DNA of 64,000 bases. Origin: JAUWCL01 sp964599375 (GTDB taxonomy: Bacteria > Krumholzibacteriota > Krumholzibacteriia > Krumholzibacteriales > Krumholzibacteriaceae). The translations under genes and the position numbers were made by a program. Under the pieces are notes generated by a model. The model did no database searches. It worked only from the letters and a program-made list of their open reading frames with translations, and was not told the DNA's origin. Positions 1-9,264 of the stretch are shown one piece after another. The stretch is taken from assembly GCA_964599375.1 (NCBI GenBank), contig CAZREW010000003.1, positions 210,538-274,537 on the forward strand, read 5' to 3'. How positions within the stretch are numbered: the first letter of the stretch is position 1; the number at the start of each line of letters is the position of its first letter.

Positions 1-2
1 TG

Positions 3-1931
3 TTGTCAATCTCAATGCCCGTGTTCTCTTCAAGATCGTCCGCCCTCGTGATGGCTGTCGCAGTCTCTGTCGCTTTCATGTCGGGACCTGCACTGGCCGA
101 TGAGACCGATTTCGGACTGGACCTGCCTGTGGTCAAGAGCATCATCATCCTCGGCAACCGGAGTTTCGACGATGGCGAGCTGAAGAAAAGGATGCGGACA
201 AAGGAAGAGAAGCTGTGGCATATATTCAGCAAGCCGAAATACAGAAGCGATTTCCTGCGAAGGGACCTCGAATCGATAAGGTCGTTTTATGCCAAGAACG
301 GATACTTTTCCGCGACGGTAGAGCTCGAATCGGTCGAGAAGGATGAGAAGAAAAATAATGTCAGGATCAGGATCCTCATCAACGAGGGGCCGCAGACTAC
401 CGTGAGGGATGTTTCGTTCTCCGGACAGTCTCTTATCGGTGAGAGCGACCTGCGCAAGGGACTTCAGCTCACGGAGGGAAAGGCCTTCAACGAGAATATA
501 CTGGGGATAGACCGGTATACGCTTTTCAGCAAATTCTTCGAGAATGGTTACCTTGGCTCGACCGTTGTTCCTGATGTCGCGATCGATTCCATAAGCGTCG
601 ATATAGAATGGCTCATAGACCCCAAGAGCCCCGTCAAGATCGACAGCATAATGGTGACCGGAAACACAAAAGTGAAGGATGATCTCATCCGCAGGGAGCT
701 CATTATCAGAAAGGGAGAGTATTTCAAGCTTTCAAAGGCGGTCGAGAGCAAACAGAACCTTTACAGCACCGGGTATTTCAATTCCGTGGAGATAGACCCT
801 TACGGCCTGGACCTTGAGACCGGGGACGTAAATCTGAAAGTGGAGGTACGCGAAAGGAAGAAGGGTTATGTTGAAGCCGGGTTCGGCGTTGGCAACGTCC
901 ATTCGAACCGGGTATTCGGCGAGTGGGGGCAGCGTGATCTGCTGGGTCGCGGGTACGCCCTGAACCTCAAGTCGGAGTTCGGCTACAGGCTGTTCAGGGA
1001 GAACAGATACACAAAGGACAACTGGGATCCGACAAAGCAGTACGAGCTTTATGAGGGATCGCTGACATTCCCTCATGTCCTGGGCACCTGGAACACATTC
1101 TCGACGGGCGCAAAGTACACTTTTGACGCCACAGTCGAGCCTGCGATCGTGCGCCAGACCAGCGTCAGCCTGACGATAGCCAGGAAGTTCACCAGGCTGT
1201 CGACCATGTATTTCTCTTACTCGTTCGAGAATATCAGACGTGAGCAGGTCGAGGATGAAAGGGAAAGCTCAAGAAGGCGGGCGCTGGACCTCAGTTTCAG
1301 GAAGGATACGAGGGATTACTATTTTAACCCCACTCAGGGGATATATATGACCTTGTCGACCAGGTTCGCCGGCGGGTTCCTGGGCGGGGACGACGATTAT
1401 TATTCGATCGTCCCAACCCTTCAGGAATATAGAAAGGTGACCAGGCGGTCGGTCTTTGCCTATCGTATAAGGTTCGGATACGTCGAGCCGTTCGGGAGCA
1501 GCACCGCCACCGGCGTTCCCATAGAGGCAAGGTTCTTCAGCGGAGGCGCGAACTCGTTAAGAGGCTACAAGGAGAACGATGTCGGGCCGATGGGGACAAG
1601 CGGAGAGCCGCTGGGAGGAAATGTACTCTTGCTCGGGAACGCTGAGTGGAGATACCCGCTCCCCTGGCTCGGGCAGTATAATTTCGGCGGCGTCTTCTTT
1701 CTCGACGCGGGCAATGTCTGGAACGATATTAATGATATCTCCTGGAGCCAGTTCAGGATCATCGCCGATCGAGAGGATGTCGACGTGCTCGATTTCAAGT
1801 ATTCGGCCGGATTCGGTCTGAGGTATTACACGCCGGTAGGGCCGATCAGGCTCGATTTCGGTTTTCCGATTAAGCTTTACGACGGCCAGGAAAGCTACAG
1901 GATACACATCAGCCTGGGACAGATATTCTAG
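3..1931 (+). CDS. Omp85-family outer membrane protein, TamA-like (three POTRA domains plus barrel)
   Basis: Outer-membrane assembly or translocation pore. A signal peptide ending near SGPALA is followed by about three POTRA-like repeats (roughly residues 40-290, with segments such as VVKSIIILGN, VRDVSFSG and IDSIMVTGN) and a C-terminal bacterial surface antigen barrel (about 290-642). The barrel carries the Omp85 LRGY motif at residues 519-522 and ends in a terminal Phe, the usual outer-membrane beta-signal. Three POTRAs, 642 residues and a TamB-like gene 20 bases downstream fit TamA better than the five-POTRA BamA, although BamA cannot be excluded. The start is uncertain because the window edge cuts the upstream region; the ATG at 15 gives a clean signal peptide and the TTG at 3 is also in frame. 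Confidence 0.88.
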   Translation: MSISMPVFSSRSSALVMAVAVSVAFMSGPALADETDFGLDLPVVKSIIILGNRSFDDGELKKRMRTKEEKLWHIFSKPKYRSDFLRRDLESIRSFYAKNGYFSATVELESVEKDEKKNNVRIRILINEGPQTTVRDVSFSGQSLIGESDLRKGLQLTEGKAFNENILGIDRYTLFSKFFENGYLGSTVVPDVAIDSISVDIEWLIDPKSPVKIDSIMVTGNTKVKDDLIRRELIIRKGEYFKLSKAVESKQNLYSTGYFNSVEIDPYGLDLETGDVNLKVEVRERKKGYVEAGFGVGNVHSNRVFGEWGQRDLLGRGYALNLKSEFGYRLFRENRYTKDNWDPTKQYELYEGSLTFPHVLGTWNTFSTGAKYTFDATVEPAIVRQTSVSLTIARKFTRLSTMYFSYSFENIRREQVEDERESSRRRALDLSFRKDTRDYYFNPTQGIYMTLSTRFAGGFLGGDDDYYSIVPTLQEYRKVTRRSVFAYRIRFGYVEPFGSSTATGVPIEARFFSGGANSLRGYKENDVGPMGTSGEPLGGNVLLLGNAEWRYPLPWLGQYNFGGVFFLDAGNVWNDINDISWSQFRIIADREDVDVLDFKYSAGFGLRYYTPVGPIRLDFGFPIKLYDGQESYRIHISLGQIF

Positions 1932-1951
1932 TATAGGACCGGAGGAAGGTC

Positions 1952-4900
1952 TTGGTGAGAAGGCTCATACGGCACAGGGTGACGCACTGGATCTCGCTGG
2001 CCATAGGCCTGCTCATAACAGCGTTCATCCTGATGATAGTGATCTTCAAGACGGACTTTTTCGCCAACAGCGCCGGTGGCATGTTCTCGCGGTATCTCTT
2101 CAGCGGCACTCAATTCACCCTCGAGATCGGGAAGCTTTCGGGCAATCCGCTGAATCACGTCGAAGTACGCGATTTTCGTATCAGATACGAGGGAGAGGAT
2201 TTCTCGTATGACATAATCAGGATAGAGAGGATAGAGCTGAGGTACAGCCCGGGATCGCTTCTGTCGGGCTCTCCGAGGCTGGCTCTGGTAGAGCTGGACA
2301 GCCCACATGTATGGATCAAGCCCGATTCTACGGGGATCAACATAATCCCTCATATGGAAGGCGACAGCGGCGGCGACCTGCCGGTCTTCGCGGTGGACAG
2401 GTTCGTGCTGAGGGACGGCCAGGTGATATTCCAGAGACCGGATAGAGCGGACGCGCTCAAGGACATCAAGCTAGACGGATCGGTCGAATCGGACGGCAGG
2501 ATCGTGCATATCGACCTCTCAGGCGGCGGAGCCGAGGATATCAGAAGAGATGTATTTCTGAGGGGTATGGCGGGCACCATCGAATACGTACACAAGAAGG
2601 ACGAGAAGCGGATCCCGGGTGGGGAGGCCGGCGAGATCTATCTTGACAGTCTTTTCGTCGAGTTGGACGAATCGTCCTTCATGGTCGGAGGGAGCGTTGA
2701 TCCGGATTCGATGATCTTCGATCTTCATCTCGACGCTTTCCCGCTCAACATAGAGGAAATAGCGAGGATCACCAATGTGGAGACCTCGCATTTCGGAGAG
2801 TTGCAGGGCCCTGTCTCGGTCAAGGGGAGGCCCGGAAGGTTCAGCGTTGACGCGGTCCTTAACGGGATATTCTCAGGTTATGCGCTCAAGGATTTCGAGC
2901 TGAAGGGGGAGTGGCTGCCGCCCCTTTTCAGGATCGACCGGGGAGAAGGAGAGTTCAACGGTGCGCGCGTCGATGGCAGCGGGTTCTATACCTTTGAGAG
3001 CCCGCCGATGCTGATCGTAGATATCGTGGCGGGAGGCCTCGATCTCTCCCAGGGATTCGCGAAGGATTCCAGTCTCCCGAAGACCGATCTGAACGGCCAG
3101 ATCAAGCTGACTTATTACACCGGTTCAAAACTTATCCTCTTCGACTGCGATCTGGGGGCGGGACATATCCGACAGCTTCCTTTCCAGGCAGCCCGGGTAA
3201 CGGGGTCTTACAGTCCGGATAGCCTGGTGTTCGGATACATAGCACTTGATTCTCCTACAAGCAGGATACGCTCGCATGGATCGCTCAACTCAGACGATAT
3301 GAGGATGTTCGTCGACGTGGCTGTCGCAAGGGACGATACCATCTTCTCATATCTCGGTATAGACGAATACAGGGGAGATGTAAGTATGAACCTCGTCATC
3401 GGAGGGTCTTTCGAGGAGTGGGAACTTCGCGGTAACGGGACCTTCTCGGATTTCAGGTATAACAGGGCGCTCGTCCCGGAAGGCGAGATCAAGCTTGTCA
3501 TCGACAAGAAGGATGCTTACGGCGTACAGCTCGAGATGACCGGTGACAGCTGCTGGATAGACCCGTTGGGATTCTCAAGTATCGATGTATCTCTCGAGTA
3601 CGTCGACGACATTACTGCGTTCAAGAGACTTTATCTCCAAAGGCCGGGCTTCAGCGCGGAGATGAGAGGCGAGGTGCACAGCGCGGATGGGAACACGGAA
3701 ATCAAGTTTTCCGAGGTCGTGGTGAACACTCTGGAAGATGAGTGGAGGAGCAGCGGAGATTTTACGGTGGGACTGAGCAGGGAAGGTGTCGTGTTCGACG
3801 ACCTGCAGCTTCATTCCAGATCGGGGGCGCTCTATCTAGACTGTGGGATAAACGAAGTCGACGACTATATTTCCGGTGTCTTCTCCTTTGAGCGCGCCGA
3901 AGTGGCGCTTCTTAACTCGGCGGGCCTGCTCGAGACTCCCATAGAGGGAAGGGCCAGGGGGACAGTGACTCTTTCAGGCCACCTTTCCGATCCGGGAGTG
4001 GATATTGATATGCTTCTCGAGGAAGGCCGGTTCGATACGATGCGCGTAGACACGATGCGTCTTCTCGCAAGCTACGCGGAAGGGACATACAGTATCGACG
4101 AGTACCGCGTGTCATTGCCGATCGGCAGGATCGGGATCAAGGGATGGCTCAAAGGTCGCGCCTTGCGTGCACTTATCAGGGACGGCCGAGAGTCACTGCG
4201 CGGTTTTACCGTGGGCCTCGAAGCTTCGTGCGAGGATCTGTCCCTCGCTCCGTTCCTCGGCTACTCGAGTAACATTCCTTTCACCAGCGGGATTTTTACG
4301 GGCAAGGTGGCGGTAAGCGATTCCCTCGTGCATCCGACGGCCGTGATGATCGGATCTGTCAGGAGACTTGCCAGGAGGAACCTTTCGATCCCATATGTCG
4401 ATGTCGAGGCAAGACTGGAGGACAGGCTTGTCAGCCTGTCTGGCGGAATAAAGATCATCGGAGATCATGAAGGCGAATTCTCTGGAAGGATACCGATAGT
4501 GCCGGAGGACTGGTTCTACTCGATAGACATGGGGGGGGACATCTACCTTGAGATGTACAAGCCTCCCGGTCCGCTCGAGGATATAACGGGCGTATCCGAT
4601 CTTGTGGCGGAGGCAAACGGGAGGTTCTCGGCCGGTTTCAAGATCGAGGGCCCGATCGCCGACCCTGTGATACTTGGAGGGCTGAGACTCGAGAAGGCCG
4701 GCTTCAGGCTTTCCGGGATGGAGGAGCGTTTCCGTGACGTCGACGCCAATATCCTCCTGCAGGATACGCTTATCACGATACAGGAATTGAAGGGGAGGGA
4801 AGGGAAGGATGGATCGTTCACGGGAAGCGGCAACGTCGGTATAAGCGGCTGGCGTCCTGAATCGTACGACATGGATCTGCATGTGGACAAATGCCTCTTT

Positions 4901-5851
4901 GCCAGCATCTCGAACGTGATGGCTATCGCTACCGGTGATATACATATAGGGACCGAGACGGTGGAGGGTCATCCCGTCCCGTCCCTGACAGGTGATCTCG
5001 AAGTCAATAGGGCGGAGATCTTTCTGATGCTGGACGAACTCAAGTCCGGGGCTACGAAGGGCCCGGTGACTCCGTCCCTGCTCGCCATGGTGGACTTGGA
5101 AATTCCGGGCAATGCCTGGATAAAGACTCCTGACGCCAGCATAGAGATGCGCGGCGACGTCACTCTCCACCACGACCAGAGAGGCACATATCTGAGAGGC
5201 AAGCTGGATCTGGTCAGGGGCTGGTACAACGTGTACGGAAATAAGTTCAAGGTTAGATCAGGCCAGCTCGAGTTCGCATACGCGGGCGGATTCCGGCCGC
5301 TTGTGGATATCGAGGCTGAGACTCTTGATCCGGAGGGCAGAAAGATATTCCTTTCATTGCTCTGGATGCAGGATGACGTCGAACCAAAGGTGACCCTGGT
5401 TCACGAGGATCCCGGGTACAGCGAGACAGATATATGGAAGATGCTGGGCGGAGGGATAGTCGATTCTCCCGGAGGGCAGGAAGGATGGGACGCCATAGGG
5501 ACGGCGCAGAACCTTGCAGCGAACTATATAGAGCGTGCGCTCAACTCCCAGATGCAGGGGATTACGATCGAGCTCGAGACCGAAGGCACACAGAACCGGA
5601 CGAATAACGGGACTGAGCAGAAGCAGACGATGGTCGCCGTCGGCAAATACCTCTCTGAGGGGCTATATGTCAAGTACAGGCAGGGACTTGCCATATCCAC
5701 GGTAAGGCAGATCGAAGTGGAGTACAGGCTGAGCAGGCTCTTTCTGCTCAGAACGCAACTAATAAAACACTCCGAAACGGCGATACAGGGGGAAAGCTCG
5801 CGGACCACCGACGAGTATAACGTAGACCTGAAGCTCCGCTGGGAGTTCTGA
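1952..5851 (+). CDS. tamB: TamB-like translocation and assembly module protein (DUF490 C-terminus)
   Basis: A very long (1299 residue) inner-membrane-anchored periplasmic protein. One N-terminal membrane segment (about residues 10-36) is followed by over 1200 residues of repetitive beta-rich sequence, as in AsmA/TamB proteins that form a hydrophobic groove across the periplasm. The last 300 or so residues resemble the TamB C-terminal domain, and the protein ends in WEF. In known systems TamB contacts an Omp85 partner and takes part in lipid transport or outer-membrane protein assembly. It lies 20 bases after the Omp85 gene, so both are probably one transcript. GGAGG at 1941-1945 sits 6 bases before the TTG at 1952 and 9 before a GTG at 1955; either could be the start. 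Confidence 0.85.
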   Translation: MVRRLIRHRVTHWISLAIGLLITAFILMIVIFKTDFFANSAGGMFSRYLFSGTQFTLEIGKLSGNPLNHVEVRDFRIRYEGEDFSYDIIRIERIELRYSPGSLLSGSPRLALVELDSPHVWIKPDSTGINIIPHMEGDSGGDLPVFAVDRFVLRDGQVIFQRPDRADALKDIKLDGSVESDGRIVHIDLSGGGAEDIRRDVFLRGMAGTIEYVHKKDEKRIPGGEAGEIYLDSLFVELDESSFMVGGSVDPDSMIFDLHLDAFPLNIEEIARITNVETSHFGELQGPVSVKGRPGRFSVDAVLNGIFSGYALKDFELKGEWLPPLFRIDRGEGEFNGARVDGSGFYTFESPPMLIVDIVAGGLDLSQGFAKDSSLPKTDLNGQIKLTYYTGSKLILFDCDLGAGHIRQLPFQAARVTGSYSPDSLVFGYIALDSPTSRIRSHGSLNSDDMRMFVDVAVARDDTIFSYLGIDEYRGDVSMNLVIGGSFEEWELRGNGTFSDFRYNRALVPEGEIKLVIDKKDAYGVQLEMTGDSCWIDPLGFSSIDVSLEYVDDITAFKRLYLQRPGFSAEMRGEVHSADGNTEIKFSEVVVNTLEDEWRSSGDFTVGLSREGVVFDDLQLHSRSGALYLDCGINEVDDYISGVFSFERAEVALLNSAGLLETPIEGRARGTVTLSGHLSDPGVDIDMLLEEGRFDTMRVDTMRLLASYAEGTYSIDEYRVSLPIGRIGIKGWLKGRALRALIRDGRESLRGFTVGLEASCEDLSLAPFLGYSSNIPFTSGIFTGKVAVSDSLVHPTAVMIGSVRRLARRNLSIPYVDVEARLEDRLVSLSGGIKIIGDHEGEFSGRIPIVPEDWFYSIDMGGDIYLEMYKPPGPLEDITGVSDLVAEANGRFSAGFKIEGPIADPVILGGLRLEKAGFRLSGMEERFRDVDANILLQDTLITIQELKGREGKDGSFTGSGNVGISGWRPESYDMDLHVDKCLFASISNVMAIATGDIHIGTETVEGHPVPSLTGDLEVNRAEIFLMLDELKSGATKGPVTPSLLAMVDLEIPGNAWIKTPDASIEMRGDVTLHHDQRGTYLRGKLDLVRGWYNVYGNKFKVRSGQLEFAYAGGFRPLVDIEAETLDPEGRKIFLSLLWMQDDVEPKVTLVHEDPGYSETDIWKMLGGGIVDSPGGQEGWDAIGTAQNLAANYIERALNSQMQGITIELETEGTQNRTNNGTEQKQTMVAVGKYLSEGLYVKYRQGLAISTVRQIEVEYRLSRLFLLRTQLIKHSETAIQGESSRTTDEYNVDLKLRWEF

Positions 5852-5937
5852 GGCCCCGGCTCCAACGTTAAATCTCTTGAAAATAAGCAAATCAGGGGAC
5901 ATCTTTATAGAGGATACGGCCCCGGGAGGATCGGGAT

Positions 5938-8900
5938 ATGAGACAGTCTATATACCGCCTGTTGGCGATGATACTGGTCGCGGCAGCTCTGTGCTCCTTT
6001 ACCGCGGAAAGTGCGGACGCGCAGGCGTGGTGGTTCGGCAAGAACAAGGTCCAGTACGAGACCTTCCACTGGGAAGTCCTCAAGACGCCTCATTTCGACA
6101 TACATTTCCATGATGGATACAGGGACCTGGCCGGCAGGACAGCCGTGATCCTCGAGTATGGATACGGCAAGCTGTCGATCGATTTCGATCACCATATCGG
6201 TTGGCGCATACCGGTGATCCTCTACGCGAGCCATTCTTATTTTCAGCAGACGAACACTACATGGGGCTTGCTGCCCGAAGGCGTTCAGGCCTTCGCCGAA
6301 CCGGCGCGAAAGCGGATGGTGCTCCATTTCAGCGGGACGAATGAAGATTTCGCCCATACGGCGATCCACGAACTCACTCACATGTTCGAATTCGACATCA
6401 TCTATGGATCGCTCCTCAGGTCCGCCTTCGCGCAGGGCGCGCTGTTCAACATACCGCTGTGGTTCGCTGAAGGCATCTCTGAGTACTACTCTGTCGGCGG
6501 GATGGACGCCACGGCAAGGATGTTCATGCGCGATGCGACTGTATTCGATTACCTGCCTTACGATCTCGACTATGCGGGCGGCTATATGAACTACAAGGCA
6601 GGGCAGTCAGCCATCAACTATATAAATGAGACTTACGGGTCAGGTAAGGTCGTGGAGATCATGGACCAGCTCAGGTATCAGCGATCCCTCGAGGCGGCTC
6701 TCAGATCGACGCTTGGAATCGGCACCAGAGAACTCTCGAAGGCGTGGAAAGACGATCTGCGGCGCAAGTACTGGCCCGAGTACGCCGACAAGAACGAGCC
6801 CGAAGAGTACGGACGCCGCCTGACCGATCATGTGAAGGATCACAGCTACCAGAACATTAAGCCCGAGTTCTCGCCTGACGGCGAGCACATCATCTTCTAC
6901 TCTGACAGGGGTGGGCTTGACGGCATCTACCTGATGAACGCCATTTCCGGCAGGATAGAGAAGAAGATGCTCACCGGGTCTCTTTCCGAGAAATTCGAGT
7001 CGATCAGGTCGATGAAATCGAGCCTTGCGTGGGCGCCGGACGGCAAGAGCATCGCGTTTGTAGCCAAATCAGACGGCCGCGATAGGCTATTCATCCTTTC
7101 CGTACCGAAGGGCAGGATCCTCGATGAGATCGAGATCCCGGTCGACTTCTTCTTCAGCCCCACTATATCCCCGGACGGGAAGCTTGTCGCGTTTGTGGGG
7201 ACATCGAAAGGCAAGACCGATCTGTACGTCCTCGATCTCGAGACCGGGACCACGACCCGGGTCACCGATGATATGAACGATGAGACCGATCCGGCCTGGT
7301 TCCCATATGGCAGGAGAATCGCCTACAGCAGGGCTCCACTGGTCGCTGTCCAGCCCACATTCGTTCCAGACAGCACCGGTGTCGATAGGCTAAGCGGAGT
7401 CGACCTGCAGCTCAGCGACAACGTCCTCGAGGTCGAAACGGATATCTGGGCTGTAGACGTCGAGACCGGGGTGAAGGAACTTCTCATCTCGACCCCCGGG
7501 AATGACAGTGCTCCACTGATCATCAACGGTGGTGAGGAGATAATATTCACCTCCGACGAGACTGACGTGAGCAATATCTACAGAGGCAACCTGATAAACG
7601 GCGCTTATTACCGTTTCACGGACGTGCTCGGCGGGCTGTTCACTCCTTCCTATTCGGAAGAGAGGGACAGGCTTGTATTCAGCGCCTTCAACCAGGGTGG
7701 GTACGACCTGTTCGTGATGGAGCAGTTCTCAGAGAAGTCATCGGTCTCGTATTCGACCGGCAGTCCGTTGTTTACGCGGAAGAGATCTGAGGCGAGGCCT
7801 TTCGGCCAGGTTCCGGATTACGGTATAAGGCTCCCGGAGCCGGTATCATCCGGTGTCGCCCTCGAGAATCCCACAGATTCGCTGCTGAACATGATAGATC
7901 TGAGCGGCAAGCTGCTGAATGAAGGCGACCGTTTCCTGTCGGGGACGGTAAACGCAGAAGTCTCCGGCAAGGGGACAAAGCCTCCGGAAGGATCCGGTCT
8001 GCCGGATAAGGGGATCGAACAGGACGTTCCTTATATAGTCATAAACGAGGATTCCAAGGAAGGCATGAATCCCGATTCGCTCAAAGCGAAAAGGGAGCTG
8101 ATGAGCAAAAAGATCGGCACGATCGAACCATACAGACTCAAATTCCAGCCGGATTATATCGGAAACGGCTTGGGACTCTTCTTCTCAACCGGCCTGGGAT
8201 TCGGCCTGGCGAACCAGGTCGCTTTCAGCGATCTGCTCGGTGACCACCATATATTCCTGCAGTTCGGATTGTACGGCTCACTCGAGGACAGCGACATCAT
8301 GCTGAGTTATTACTACCTCAAGCGGAGGCTCGATTACTCGTTCGGCATCTTTCAGTTCAAGAACTACCTGAACTCGCGGGTGTCCTCGATCGGGGAGATA
8401 TTCACCAATTACAGGTATTTTACCGAGCGCAATTACGGCATCTTCGGTAATGTGAGCTTTCCCTTCTCGATGTTCACGCGTGTAGACCTCGAGCTTCAGG
8501 CATTCATCTCCGAGAGGGAGTTCTTTGTGACCCAGGATATGATCGGCACGCCGGAGGCGGATTACTACCTCGCCAATCCGACCTCGCAGAGAAGGCTCTT
8601 CCAGCCGACACTTTCGCTGGTTCACGACTCATCCTACTACGGCGCATTCGGGCCCGTTATAGGGGAAAGGTGGATGATCAGCGCTTCGCGCGCCGTCGGG
8701 TTCTCGGACAGGGATCTCTCGAGGACGACGATCCTTCTGGACTACAGGAGGTATTTTCCCCTGTGGTACAGGAATTCCTTTGCCCTTCGCGCGGTCACCA
8801 GCATGAGCGAAGGCTCCGACAAGCGATTCTATTATCTCGGCGGGCCGCTGACGCTGAGGGGGTACGACTACCTCCAGTTCCAGGGACCAAGGATGCTCCT

Positions 8901-9216
8901 CGTCAATCTTGAGTACAGGTATCCCCTGATCGACGCGCTGATATTCGGGTGGCCGGGACGCTGGGGCATCGGGAACATCGGAGGGACCCTGTTCCTAGAT
9001 ACCGGCTCTGTCTGGGGAAAGCCCGTCTTCATAGAATGGATGGATCCGAAGCTGAAGCCCCGGGAGATCAACGGGCTCGACTTCTGGAGCGACTTCGGGG
9101 TAGGATTCTACATGAGGTTCGGGTACATGGTGCTCGACTTCCAGGTCGGCTGGCCGACAGATTTCAGGTATACGGGCAGTCCGGCTTACCAGTTCTATAT
9201 CGGGCCGCAATTCTAA
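5938..9216 (+). CDS. Fusion protein: zinc peptidase (MA-like), TolB-like PD40 propeller, Omp85-type beta-barrel
   Basis: Signal peptide (cleavage near ESADAQA), then a gluzincin-type peptidase domain with HELTH at residues 144-148 and the third zinc ligand in WFAEG (Glu178, 29 residues after HExxH). Residues about 300-600 hold PD40/TolB-like repeats (for example FSPDGEHIIFYSD and ISPDGKLVAFVG). Residues about 730-1092 form a surface-antigen barrel with LRGY at 973-976 and a terminal Phe. All three zinc ligands are present, so activity is plausible. It follows TamA-like and TamB-like genes by 86 bases, which suggests a role in outer-membrane protein quality control or assembly. That role is inferred: BepA is a separate protease in known systems and TolB a separate propeller. 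No clear promoter is visible in the upstream gap. Confidence 0.82.
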   Translation: MRQSIYRLLAMILVAAALCSFTAESADAQAWWFGKNKVQYETFHWEVLKTPHFDIHFHDGYRDLAGRTAVILEYGYGKLSIDFDHHIGWRIPVILYASHSYFQQTNTTWGLLPEGVQAFAEPARKRMVLHFSGTNEDFAHTAIHELTHMFEFDIIYGSLLRSAFAQGALFNIPLWFAEGISEYYSVGGMDATARMFMRDATVFDYLPYDLDYAGGYMNYKAGQSAINYINETYGSGKVVEIMDQLRYQRSLEAALRSTLGIGTRELSKAWKDDLRRKYWPEYADKNEPEEYGRRLTDHVKDHSYQNIKPEFSPDGEHIIFYSDRGGLDGIYLMNAISGRIEKKMLTGSLSEKFESIRSMKSSLAWAPDGKSIAFVAKSDGRDRLFILSVPKGRILDEIEIPVDFFFSPTISPDGKLVAFVGTSKGKTDLYVLDLETGTTTRVTDDMNDETDPAWFPYGRRIAYSRAPLVAVQPTFVPDSTGVDRLSGVDLQLSDNVLEVETDIWAVDVETGVKELLISTPGNDSAPLIINGGEEIIFTSDETDVSNIYRGNLINGAYYRFTDVLGGLFTPSYSEERDRLVFSAFNQGGYDLFVMEQFSEKSSVSYSTGSPLFTRKRSEARPFGQVPDYGIRLPEPVSSGVALENPTDSLLNMIDLSGKLLNEGDRFLSGTVNAEVSGKGTKPPEGSGLPDKGIEQDVPYIVINEDSKEGMNPDSLKAKRELMSKKIGTIEPYRLKFQPDYIGNGLGLFFSTGLGFGLANQVAFSDLLGDHHIFLQFGLYGSLEDSDIMLSYYYLKRRLDYSFGIFQFKNYLNSRVSSIGEIFTNYRYFTERNYGIFGNVSFPFSMFTRVDLELQAFISEREFFVTQDMIGTPEADYYLANPTSQRRLFQPTLSLVHDSSYYGAFGPVIGERWMISASRAVGFSDRDLSRTTILLDYRRYFPLWYRNSFALRAVTSMSEGSDKRFYYLGGPLTLRGYDYLQFQGPRMLLVNLEYRYPLIDALIFGWPGRWGIGNIGGTLFLDTGSVWGKPVFIEWMDPKLKPREINGLDFWSDFGVGFYMRFGYMVLDFQVGWPTDFRYTGSPAYQFYIGPQF

Positions 9217-9264
9217 GATGCCGTCCGGCATAAGTCTCTGAAACTCACGGAAGGGTTCCACACC

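Noticed and set aside
4193..5173. 326-codon minus-strand frame over tamB
   Set aside because: It is the mirror of a long plus-strand gene, with biased Arg/His content and no family match.
9219..9236. ATGCC/GGCAT hairpin after the peptidase-barrel gene
   Set aside because: Only five base pairs and no T-run, so too weak to call a terminator.
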